DNA from: Chloroflexaceae bacterium
GTDB lineage: Bacteria; Chloroflexota; Chloroflexia; Chloroflexales; Chloroflexaceae
NCBI GenBank assembly: GCA_012031225.1
Contig: JAAUTZ010000002.1
Location: 80,415-134,326 of the forward strand
Reading direction: 5' to 3'
Length of the DNA stretch: 53,912 nt
The position numbers and the translations under genes were made by a program. This document shows, piece by piece, positions 17,127 through 24,980 of the stretch. Within the stretch, counting starts at the first letter, position 1, and every line of letters starts with the position of its first letter. A model generated the notes under the pieces. That model made no database searches and was not told where the DNA came from. It saw nothing but the letters and a program-made list of their open reading frames with translations.

Positions 17127-20100
17127 ATGCACTATCGGATGACGCATTGGTTGGGCTTGATCCTGCCAGCTCTGTTGGTTCTGAGTAGTTTCGGCATTGG
17201 GCCGATGCCGATTGGCACGACACCTGCGCCAGTGCAGGCGGCCGTGCCGGAATTGCGCCTATCTGGGGAACTGCCCCCGCCATCACCAACCATCCCGATT
17301 GCGGCGGATGTACGCGATGGCAATGTCACCGCCCAATTCGATGGCGAGCGCAACAACTACCGCTTGGGGACAGCGGTGAGTACGGCGGGCGACATCAACG
17401 GCGATGGCTTGGCGGATTTGATCATCGGGGCACCGGGCAACAATCGGTTGCTCGTGTATCTGGGCAACCCAGATCTGAGCCAGACCCAGCCGCTGTCTTT
17501 CACCGTTGGTGCGGCTGGGTTCGGGAGTGCTGTGAGCCTTGCCGGTGACACCAATGGGGATGGCTTGAGCGAGTTACTTATAGGCGCACCCGGCGTAAAT
17601 CGGGCCTATGTCTATCGCTTCGACGCGAGCCGCTCACGGTTTGTATCCGTTGCACCTGCACCAATTTCCGGCGGGCTGAGCTTCGGCACGGCTGTCGCCA
17701 CCGCAGGCGATGTGAACGGCGATGGCTTCGCCGACATCATCATTGGTGCGCCGGATGTCAACCAAGCATCGGTCTATAGTGGGGCTTCACTGGCAAGTGC
17801 GCCAACGCCCATCGCAACCTTGAACGGTTCTGGGCAGTTTGGGGCAACGGTAGATACCGCAGGCGATGTGAATGGCGATGGCTTTGCCGACATCATTGTC
17901 GGTGCGCCGGGCGACAACGAAGCCTATATCTACTTGGGCAGTGCGACGGGGATCAGCAATACTCCCGCCCTGACGCTCACTGGCACCGGTGCATTTGGCA
18001 CGGCTGTCGCTACCGCCGGTGATGTGAATGGCGATGGCTTCTCCGACATCATTGTCGGTGCGCCCGAGTACGAACAGCTCGGCTCCTTAATTCCGGGTGG
18101 GGCCGCGTTTGTCTACTACGGCGGCAGCACAGGCATCGTAGCCACCAGCGTCGTAACGCTCAGCGTGTCCGTGCCCTCACCAGTGGCAGGCGATCAGTTT
18201 GGGGCGACAGTCAGCACGGCGGGCGATCTGAATGGGGACGGCTTGACGGATCTGGTGATTGGCGCACCCGGTCGGGCTGATGATACGGGCGAGGTACATC
18301 TCTACTACGGGCAGCTTACCCCGCTCAGCCCTAGCCCCAACCACACGCTTGCCGCCCCCGCCGGCACCACCAGCTTCGGCGCGGCAGTCAATACGGCGGG
18401 TGATCTGAATGGCGATGGCCTCAGTGCGATCATTGTTGGTGCGCCCACGACCGATGGAGCGGGCACGGCTCGCGGGCGGGCCCTGCTCTACGCTGGCGCA
18501 AAAACGCCTGTGCAAGCTACCGCCAACCTCAGCCTGAGCCGCGCCGGACAGCCAAGCAGTACCAACTTTGGGCACAGCTTCACCGCCGCAGGCGATCTGA
18601 ATGGCGATGGCTTTGGCGATGTGGCGACTGCTGCGCCGAATAGCGATGCCGTGTATCTGCTGTATGGCGCACGCGGTGGGCTAGACCCCAGCGTGCTTAC
18701 GCCAACCCTCACGTTGACGGAGACGGGCCGCTTTGGAGCCAGCATGGGCGGCGCAGGCGATCTGAACGGCGATGGCTTCGATGACCTGATTATCGGCGCA
18801 CCTACGCTCGCTATCTCCGGTACGAATCAGGGGCGCGTCTACGCCTATCTCGGTAGCCCTGACGGATTGAACCTCGAACCAGTCTGGATGATGGATGGCG
18901 AGAGTTCCGGCGATCAATTTGGCGCATCGGTGGCGATGGTCGGCGATGTCAACAGCGACGGCTACATGGATGTGTTAATTGGTGCGCCGAACCACACCCC
19001 ACCCGGCATCACCGATACGCAGCGGATTGGCAAAGCCTACCTGTATTACGGCACACCCGATCCGCCCTACCTCTCCACGTCTCCCGATTGGGTGGTGCTG
19101 GGCACCGCCGCCGAAGAGCAGGTTGGGCGTGCAGTGGGTGCGGCGGGCGATCTGAATGGCGATGGCATCGCCGATCTCGTGGTTAGCGCACAGCGCACCG
19201 CGACCCTCACCCCAACGCTCCAAGTGATTGGCGAAGCCTACGTCTTCTACAGTCGTGGCGCAGGCCCCCAGATCAGCGGCAGCCGGGCCGTGGGCAGCCG
19301 GGCCAATGCTGATCTGGTGCTGAGCGACAACATCATCAGCGAGAACTTTGGGGAGGTGGTGGGCAGCGCAGGCGATGTGAATGGCGATGGCTATGCCGAT
19401 CTGCTGCTTGCCACGGCCCCTTCCAGCAATGCCGACCGCACCTACCGGGTCTACTACGGCTCGCTCGAAGGTATTGGCACAGATGCCGATTGGCGGGTTG
19501 ATATGATCTCAGTGAGTGAGTCACGCCAAACTGCGGCCGGACTTGGCGATGTGAATGGCGATGGCTATGCCGACGTGCTGGTGAGCAATACACTCAGCAA
19601 TGCAACTAATTTTGCAAGCCGCATGCAGCTCTTTCTAGGATCAGCCGACGGACTGCCCACGACAGCAAGTCAGGTCTTTACCTTTTTAAATACGCAGTCA
19701 ACGCGAGGACTTGGCTTTACTGTCGGCAGTATTGGGGATGTGAATGGCGATGGCTTTGCCGACATCGGCACAGGCTTTATCTTGGGGGCGCGGCTCGACA
19801 TCTTCTACGGCAATGGCGGCAGTGGCGTGCCGCTCCGCCCGCAGCAACGGCGCGGCTCGCAGCCGAATGTGCTGATCGGCGTGCAGGGCAACAGTACCCC
19901 CTTTGACCAGATCCGGCTGAGTGCCGTCGCGCAGATGCCGCTTGCCGATCTGCCCGTGCGCCTTGAATACCAGATGGCTGATCTAGGGCAGAGCTTCGAC
20001 AGCCCGTCTGCCTTCACGGGCATTGCCGATCCGTTGCGAATGGGTGGGGTTTTTTCGCCGACCCTCTCCGGGCTAGAAGCCGGCGGAAGCTATCACTGGC

Positions 20101-22220
20101 GGATGCGCCTGCTCTACCCCAATGGCAATCGGCTAGGGCAGTTGCACAGTCGCTGGTTTGCCCCGCCGCGTGGTGGCTTGCTGGAAGAGCAGGTGGCAAC
20201 CGGCTTTGGCTTGAGCCTCTTCAATCGGGATGTGCAGCAGGGCTTGGATGTGTCGCACATCTTTGAAGCGGAGCTAGGCAACGCAACGGCAACGGGCTAT
20301 CGGTGGGACTTTGGTGACAGCTCGCCGATCACAGCCACCACCGCCCCAACGATCACCTATCGCTATGCCCTGCCCGGCAGCTACACGGCCCAAGTCACGG
20401 CTGAGTTTACGCCTCCAACTAGCCCACAAAACGTAGAGCGCACGGCTCGCACGCTGGTACGGGTGCCGGGGGTGATCCTTGATCTGCCCGATCCGGTGTT
20501 TATCGGGCAGAGCCGCCCACTCACCGCAACCTTGTTCAATCGCACACCGCTCACCTACACTTGGACGGTGCAACTGGCAGACGGCGCGACAACCGTTGTG
20601 ACCCGTAGTACGGGATTGACCGAGACTAACGTTCTGCTCTTTGATTTCACCCAGCTTGGCCTCGCCACGGTGACGGTGCAAGCCGATACGCCAGAAGGCC
20701 CCTTCGTGAGTAGCCGCAGCTTCTTGGTCAATGAGCTGCCCGTAGATGAGGTGCAGATTGCTTCATCTGCGCCGGATGAGGTTGGTGAGACAACCACGAT
20801 CACGATCACGGCACTCGGCGCACGGCCCGGTATCTCGGTTCTCAGCACGACAGTTGATCTGGGCGATAGCTCCGATCTGCTGCGCCTGCCCCAATCACCC
20901 GCGCCTGAAACACTCGTCATTTCGCATACCTATCAGGCGCAGGGGGTGTATACCTTGACGGCGGTGGTGAGTAACGGCTTTGTCGGTGTGACGGCAACGC
21001 ACCTGATCAGCATCACCGATGTTGCGATTAGCCAACCTGCGCTGAGTGTGCCGCTGACCACGACGGTAGATAGCCTCACCACGCTGGTTGCATCAGTGCA
21101 GCGCGGCACAGGCATCACCTATACATGGAACTTCACAGGCGCTGGGCAAACCGATGTAATCTCTGGCGCACAAGGCATCACCAATGTGCAGCAGTTCCGC
21201 TATCCGGCGGTGGGAACCTACAATCCGCAAGTAGTAATTGCCAATAGCATCAGTGGGCCCGTTACCCTCACTGCACAGATAGATGTGCTGGATCAGCCAA
21301 TCACAGGGCTAGTGCTGAATGTCCCCGCCAATGTTGCCTTTGGCGCAACAGCGGCAATGAGTGCTACCGTGCAGACGGGTACGAACGTGATCTACACATG
21401 GGATTACACCGGCGATGGCGAGATAGACCGCACCACGCCCGCGCAGGGGCGCAGCGATAGCACTAGCTTCACTTTCCCTGCGCCCGGCACCTATACGGTA
21501 ACTGTCACCGTTCGGAATGGGGGAGGCCCACCCCTCACGGCGGAACAGCAGATACAGGTCGGCGATGCTCCAATCGAAGGGCTACAAGCGACAGCCGATC
21601 CGACGACGGTAGCGGTGGGTACGCCAGTGAACTTTGCTGCATCGGTGCAGGCTGGCTCGAATGTTAGCTATAGCTGGAACTTCGGCGATGGGAATAGCGC
21701 AAGCGGTGCGAATGTTAGCTACAGCTTCACCCGCGGCGGAACGTTTAATGTGGTAGTGACGGCGACGAATGGAGCCGGGAGCGTGCAGCAGACCGTGACG
21801 GTGCAAGTCACTGCGCCCGAACTAGCCATCAGCAAGCAGGCGAATCGGGCAGTTGTCCCGCCGTTGGGCCTGTTAGAGTACACCATCGCCGTCTCGAACA
21901 GTGGCAATGTGGTTGCCCAAAATCTGGTCATCACCGATGTGCTGGGCAGCGACATAGACTTCGTGCTGGCGAGCGATGGCGGAGTCTTTAATCTTGAGCA
22001 GCGCACGGTGCGCTGGAATGTACCCGAACTGCGCCCCGGTCAGCTCATTGTGCGCGAGTTTACGGTGCGGGTAACGATCTCGTCCGGCACGGTTCGCAAT
22101 GACCGCTTCGGTGTCTCGGCTGAGGGTGTCACGACGGTAGGGCGCGACATTGTGCTGACACAGGTGGGGCAGCCGTCCGTAACAGATCGGGTGTACTTGC
22201 CGTTTGTGGTGCGTGAGTAG
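17127..22220 (+). CDS. Secreted FG-GAP/PKD repeat surface protein
   Basis: 1697 aa. A signal peptide (residues 1-39, ending near PVQAA) precedes 14 integrin-like FG-GAP repeats (about 85-900). Each has a GDxNGDGxxD calcium loop, for example AGDVNGDGFADIIIGAP. Fourteen would form two seven-bladed propellers. A fibronectin-like region (about 925-1020) follows, then about six PKD-type beta-sandwiches (about 1038-1565; YRWDFGDSSP, YTWDYTGDGEID, YSWNFGDGN) and a DUF11-like repeat (about 1566-1680; LEYTIAVSNSGNV). The last residues are TDRVYLPFVVRE, a tail shared with the beta-helix protein nearby. It is probably a large cell-surface adhesin or scaffold. A strong GGGGGAAA precedes the ATG. The repeats make the DNA itself repetitive (GATGTGAATGGCGATGGC-type units). 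Confidence 0.85.
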   Translation: MHYRMTHWLGLILPALLVLSSFGIGPMPIGTTPAPVQAAVPELRLSGELPPPSPTIPIAADVRDGNVTAQFDGERNNYRLGTAVSTAGDINGDGLADLIIGAPGNNRLLVYLGNPDLSQTQPLSFTVGAAGFGSAVSLAGDTNGDGLSELLIGAPGVNRAYVYRFDASRSRFVSVAPAPISGGLSFGTAVATAGDVNGDGFADIIIGAPDVNQASVYSGASLASAPTPIATLNGSGQFGATVDTAGDVNGDGFADIIVGAPGDNEAYIYLGSATGISNTPALTLTGTGAFGTAVATAGDVNGDGFSDIIVGAPEYEQLGSLIPGGAAFVYYGGSTGIVATSVVTLSVSVPSPVAGDQFGATVSTAGDLNGDGLTDLVIGAPGRADDTGEVHLYYGQLTPLSPSPNHTLAAPAGTTSFGAAVNTAGDLNGDGLSAIIVGAPTTDGAGTARGRALLYAGAKTPVQATANLSLSRAGQPSSTNFGHSFTAAGDLNGDGFGDVATAAPNSDAVYLLYGARGGLDPSVLTPTLTLTETGRFGASMGGAGDLNGDGFDDLIIGAPTLAISGTNQGRVYAYLGSPDGLNLEPVWMMDGESSGDQFGASVAMVGDVNSDGYMDVLIGAPNHTPPGITDTQRIGKAYLYYGTPDPPYLSTSPDWVVLGTAAEEQVGRAVGAAGDLNGDGIADLVVSAQRTATLTPTLQVIGEAYVFYSRGAGPQISGSRAVGSRANADLVLSDNIISENFGEVVGSAGDVNGDGYADLLLATAPSSNADRTYRVYYGSLEGIGTDADWRVDMISVSESRQTAAGLGDVNGDGYADVLVSNTLSNATNFASRMQLFLGSADGLPTTASQVFTFLNTQSTRGLGFTVGSIGDVNGDGFADIGTGFILGARLDIFYGNGGSGVPLRPQQRRGSQPNVLIGVQGNSTPFDQIRLSAVAQMPLADLPVRLEYQMADLGQSFDSPSAFTGIADPLRMGGVFSPTLSGLEAGGSYHWRMRLLYPNGNRLGQLHSRWFAPPRGGLLEEQVATGFGLSLFNRDVQQGLDVSHIFEAELGNATATGYRWDFGDSSPITATTAPTITYRYALPGSYTAQVTAEFTPPTSPQNVERTARTLVRVPGVILDLPDPVFIGQSRPLTATLFNRTPLTYTWTVQLADGATTVVTRSTGLTETNVLLFDFTQLGLATVTVQADTPEGPFVSSRSFLVNELPVDEVQIASSAPDEVGETTTITITALGARPGISVLSTTVDLGDSSDLLRLPQSPAPETLVISHTYQAQGVYTLTAVVSNGFVGVTATHLISITDVAISQPALSVPLTTTVDSLTTLVASVQRGTGITYTWNFTGAGQTDVISGAQGITNVQQFRYPAVGTYNPQVVIANSISGPVTLTAQIDVLDQPITGLVLNVPANVAFGATAAMSATVQTGTNVIYTWDYTGDGEIDRTTPAQGRSDSTSFTFPAPGTYTVTVTVRNGGGPPLTAEQQIQVGDAPIEGLQATADPTTVAVGTPVNFAASVQAGSNVSYSWNFGDGNSASGANVSYSFTRGGTFNVVVTATNGAGSVQQTVTVQVTAPELAISKQANRAVVPPLGLLEYTIAVSNSGNVVAQNLVITDVLGSDIDFVLASDGGVFNLEQRTVRWNVPELRPGQLIVREFTVRVTISSGTVRNDRFGVSAEGVTTVGRDIVLTQVGQPSVTDRVYLPFVVRE

Positions 22221-22262
22221 GTTGTTTGGGCGGAAAGCCGTGCCAGCAACACAGCTAAGGGC

Positions 22263-22294
22263 GGGGCGGGGGCATTGGTAGTCCCCGCCCCTTT
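22263..22294. terminator. Convergent intrinsic terminator
   Basis: GGGGCGGGG (22263-22271) and CCCCGCCCC (22283-22291) form a perfect 9-bp GC stem with an 11-nt loop, followed by TTT. It lies between the rightward FG-GAP gene and the leftward fluoride-channel gene and could end both. The T run is short. Confidence 0.6.
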
Positions 22295-22676
22295 ACGGCA
22301 GCAGCCGCACGATTGCCGCCCCGGCTGCCACACCCGCAATGCCGAGTGCCACACTGCCGCCAGCGTAGATCAGGGCGGGCAGGCGCATGCCCTGCTGGTA
22401 GAGGCTGTAGGCTTCATAGCTAAAGCTGGAGAAGGTTGTTAAGCCGCCCAGAATGCCAGTGACCAGAAATAGCCGCCACGCGATAGTAAGTGGCAGGCGC
22501 GTACTGATTAGCTCTAGCACGATGCCGATGAGGAAGCAGCCGCCGAGATTGACGATCAGCGTACCATAGGGGTAGATTGGCCCGAGATGGTCTATCGCCC
22601 ACAACGCTACAGTATAGCGCAAATTCGCGCCAATCGCTGCGCCAAGTGCAATCACGAGCATATAGCCAATGTTCAC
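22293..22676 (-). CDS. crcB: Fluoride channel, CrcB/Fluc family
   Basis: 127 aa with four membrane helices. Family marks are GAAIGANLRY near the start, then YGTLIVNLGGCFLIGI, then the GILGGLTTFSSFSYEA signature with the Phe/Thr-rich fluoride pathway. It exports fluoride as a dual-topology dimer. I start at GTG 22676: AGAGAGGAAG lies about 10 nt upstream, while the longer reading from 22709 adds a basic stretch that is not part of the family. No fluoride riboswitch is evident just upstream; the gene follows the beta-helix gene by 41 nt. Confidence 0.9.
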   Translation of the reverse strand: MNIGYMLVIALGAAIGANLRYTVALWAIDHLGPIYPYGTLIVNLGGCFLIGIVLELISTRLPLTIAWRLFLVTGILGGLTTFSSFSYEAYSLYQQGMRLPALIYAGGSVALGIAGVAAGAAIVRLLP

Positions 22677-22717
22677 GGGTTGCCCGCTTCCTCTCTTGTG
22701 CTTGCCCAAGCTCCGCC

Positions 22718-24763
22718 CTAGCCCCCGCGCCGCACGAGGGGCAAATACACGCGCCTGATCTCGCGGACGATACTCACCACCTGTTGCGCGGAGGTTTGCG
22801 CCCCGTCCGCTGCCGATGGGTCAAATACCGTTACTGCAACCTGTGCCGCAGTGGTTAGGCGGGCCGCCGGAAGCGTTGCGCGTAGCTCACTGGCACTAAC
22901 AAACGTTGTGGCGAGCGGTTGGCCATTCCAGCGGACCACACTCTGCGCGGTGAAGTTTGCGCCTTGTACAACCAACGTTTGGGCATCTGCTGTGCCCGCC
23001 ACAAATATGCTCGGCTGCACTGCCCGCAGCACTGGGCCTTGGGGCGGTACGGGCGTAGCGGTTGGCTCTGGGGTGGCCGTGGGTGGCGGTAGCTCGGCAT
23101 ACTCATACGCGCCAAGATCGCACGCCGCTCCCTGTGGGCGGGCAATGCCGCGCTGATCGGTGGGCGGGCACCCACCCACCGCCGCATCTCTGGCTGGGCT
23201 AGCCGGTGCGAGGGCCAGCGTCAGCGTGGGGCCGCCGTTGTCGTCCAGCGGCAGCAGCAGCGGGTCGGCATAGATCGGATTGGCCGTGATATTGTTATTC
23301 ACATCATTATCATACGTTGGTTTGGTGCGTGGGTATTGGATGTTGCCGCCGCCGTCGTTCATGGGGCGGTTGGTGTGGTAGCCTTGCCAGCGCGTCTCAG
23401 AGGGCTGATCTTGCTCATTCAGGATGTTGTTTACGAAGATCGTATTGCGAAGCGTGACCACCCGCTGCGCATCGTTGCCGCCGCCACCGTGCAAGGCTCC
23501 GCCCTGATAGGCGGCGTGGTTGTTGGCGAAGGTGGTGTAGGCAAGCTCGATCTTGCCTAGCGTGATCGCCATTGCGCCGCCCTGCCCAACCGTATTGAAG
23601 GGTGCGGAGGTGCGGTTATTTTCAAAGGTGCTGTTCTGCACTACACCATTGCCAAGAATATACAGCCACGCCGCGCCGCCCTGTCGCAGAGCCGTGTTGC
23701 CGGTGAACAGCGCGTCGCTGATCAGCAGGTTGAACTCATTGTCACCGCCGGCGTGGTCATCCTCGATATGATAGATCGCGCCGCCTTGGCCGCCTTCGTT
23801 GGGCTGGCTGCTCCGCCCGCGAGCGTGATTGTTGCGGAAGGTCGAACGCTCGAAGGTGGCGCGGGTGTTGCGGTTATCGGAGATAACCGAAGCCGATGCG
23901 CCCCCGCCACGCACGGCGGTGTTGCCCTCGAACACACTGCCGCAGATGGTATATTCATTCAGCGTATCTGGGTTGAAGTCATTCCACACCCCATCAATGT
24001 GGATTGCACCGCCATAGCCGCGCACAATCCCGCCCGCCGTATCATCTACGGCTTGGTTGCCCATGAAGCGGCTATTGAACACCTGCACCCCAACGGCAAT
24101 CACACCGAAAGCACCGCCATTGCCAGCGACGTTGTTTTCAAATACGGAGTTGACAATAATCAATTCGTATGAGTTGTTCGCAAAGATCGCCCCACCTTGA
24201 TTATCCTCGGCGGTGGTGCTAGTGGTGCTGTTATTCGCAAAGGTGCTATTGATGATATGCAGGCGCGTGCCGGGGCTACCCGATATGATTGCACCGCCGG
24301 AGTTCTCCCCAACCCCGCTGCCTGCCGGAGCTTTGCCATTGATCAGGCGCATATTTTGAATCGTCAAATGATTGCCGCCTTGCACAAAGGGGTTCTGGAT
24401 GATGCGGGTTTGTCCCTGCCCATCCAGCGTAATCAGCCCGCCGCCATCCAGCACGGTGGTGCCTGCGCGTACCTGCAAAGGCGCATCAAGCGGGATCGTA
24501 ACCGGTGCGTTGCCGGGGCCACACGCAAAGCGGATCTGCCCGCCCTGATCGAGCGCAGCTTGCAGCCCGGCACGGGTGCAGTCCGTCACCGTAATCGGAT
24601 TGGCGAGCGGCACGGGGGCCAGCGGGGCGGGGCAGGTGCTGATACCACTAGCAAACTGTTCCGATGGCGGTGTTTGGGCATTGGCAAAGGTGGCATAGGC
24701 AATGCCAACGAGCAGCAGCAACGCTAGACCAACGCTAGACCAATGGACGCGGATACGAGGCAT
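22718..24763 (-). CDS. Secreted right-handed beta-helix protein with choice-of-anchor-Q-type domain
   Basis: 681 aa. A signal peptide (LALLLLVGIAYATFANA, cut near AQT) is followed by many beta-helix rungs with the NSTFANN / SVFENN / GGAI pattern (about residues 80-470). Then comes a segment ending DLGAYEY (TDQRGIARPQGAACDLGAYE, about 525-545), which I match to the choice-of-anchor Q domain, then a Pro/Thr linker, then an IPT/TIG-like fold (about 575-665; IFVAGTADAQTLVVQGANF). The chain ends RVYLPLVRRGG, like the FG-GAP protein. It is probably exposed on the cell surface or secreted, with polysaccharide or surface binding likely; no catalytic residues can be named. AAAGGAG lies 8 nt before the ATG. 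Confidence 0.8.
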   Translation of the reverse strand: MPRIRVHWSSVGLALLLLVGIAYATFANAQTPPSEQFASGISTCPAPLAPVPLANPITVTDCTRAGLQAALDQGGQIRFACGPGNAPVTIPLDAPLQVRAGTTVLDGGGLITLDGQGQTRIIQNPFVQGGNHLTIQNMRLINGKAPAGSGVGENSGGAIISGSPGTRLHIINSTFANNSTTSTTAEDNQGGAIFANNSYELIIVNSVFENNVAGNGGAFGVIAVGVQVFNSRFMGNQAVDDTAGGIVRGYGGAIHIDGVWNDFNPDTLNEYTICGSVFEGNTAVRGGGASASVISDNRNTRATFERSTFRNNHARGRSSQPNEGGQGGAIYHIEDDHAGGDNEFNLLISDALFTGNTALRQGGAAWLYILGNGVVQNSTFENNRTSAPFNTVGQGGAMAITLGKIELAYTTFANNHAAYQGGALHGGGGNDAQRVVTLRNTIFVNNILNEQDQPSETRWQGYHTNRPMNDGGGNIQYPRTKPTYDNDVNNNITANPIYADPLLLPLDDNGGPTLTLALAPASPARDAAVGGCPPTDQRGIARPQGAACDLGAYEYAELPPPTATPEPTATPVPPQGPVLRAVQPSIFVAGTADAQTLVVQGANFTAQSVVRWNGQPLATTFVSASELRATLPAARLTTAAQVAVTVFDPSAADGAQTSAQQVVSIVREIRRVYLPLVRRGG

Positions 24764-24887
24764 GTGCGGACTCCTTTCCCCACTAAACCTTAAGCACTCT
24801 AGGTATTACAATACGGCGTGGCGATGCTCGTGTAAATAGGACGATGGGACTGTTTTTCGAGCGTGCGGCAGGTATGCCAATCACTGC

Positions 24888-24893
24888 TATAAT
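24888..24893 (+). promoter_or_regulatory. Extended -10 upstream of ppc
   Basis: TATAAT (24888-24893) preceded by TGC gives TGCTATAAT. A start near 24900 leaves an 80-nt leader before ppc. No good -35 is visible. Confidence 0.5.
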
Positions 24894-24980
24894 ATACTCC
24901 AGCAATGACATATCTTATTCACACTGCCTGTGAACTCCAGTGTCGCCCAGTATCCGCATAATGTGTTGAGGAGGTACGCT

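Noticed and set aside
17389-19760. The repeated DNA of the FG-GAP gene as an independent repeat element
   Set aside because: The repetition follows from the protein repeats and keeps the reading frame throughout.
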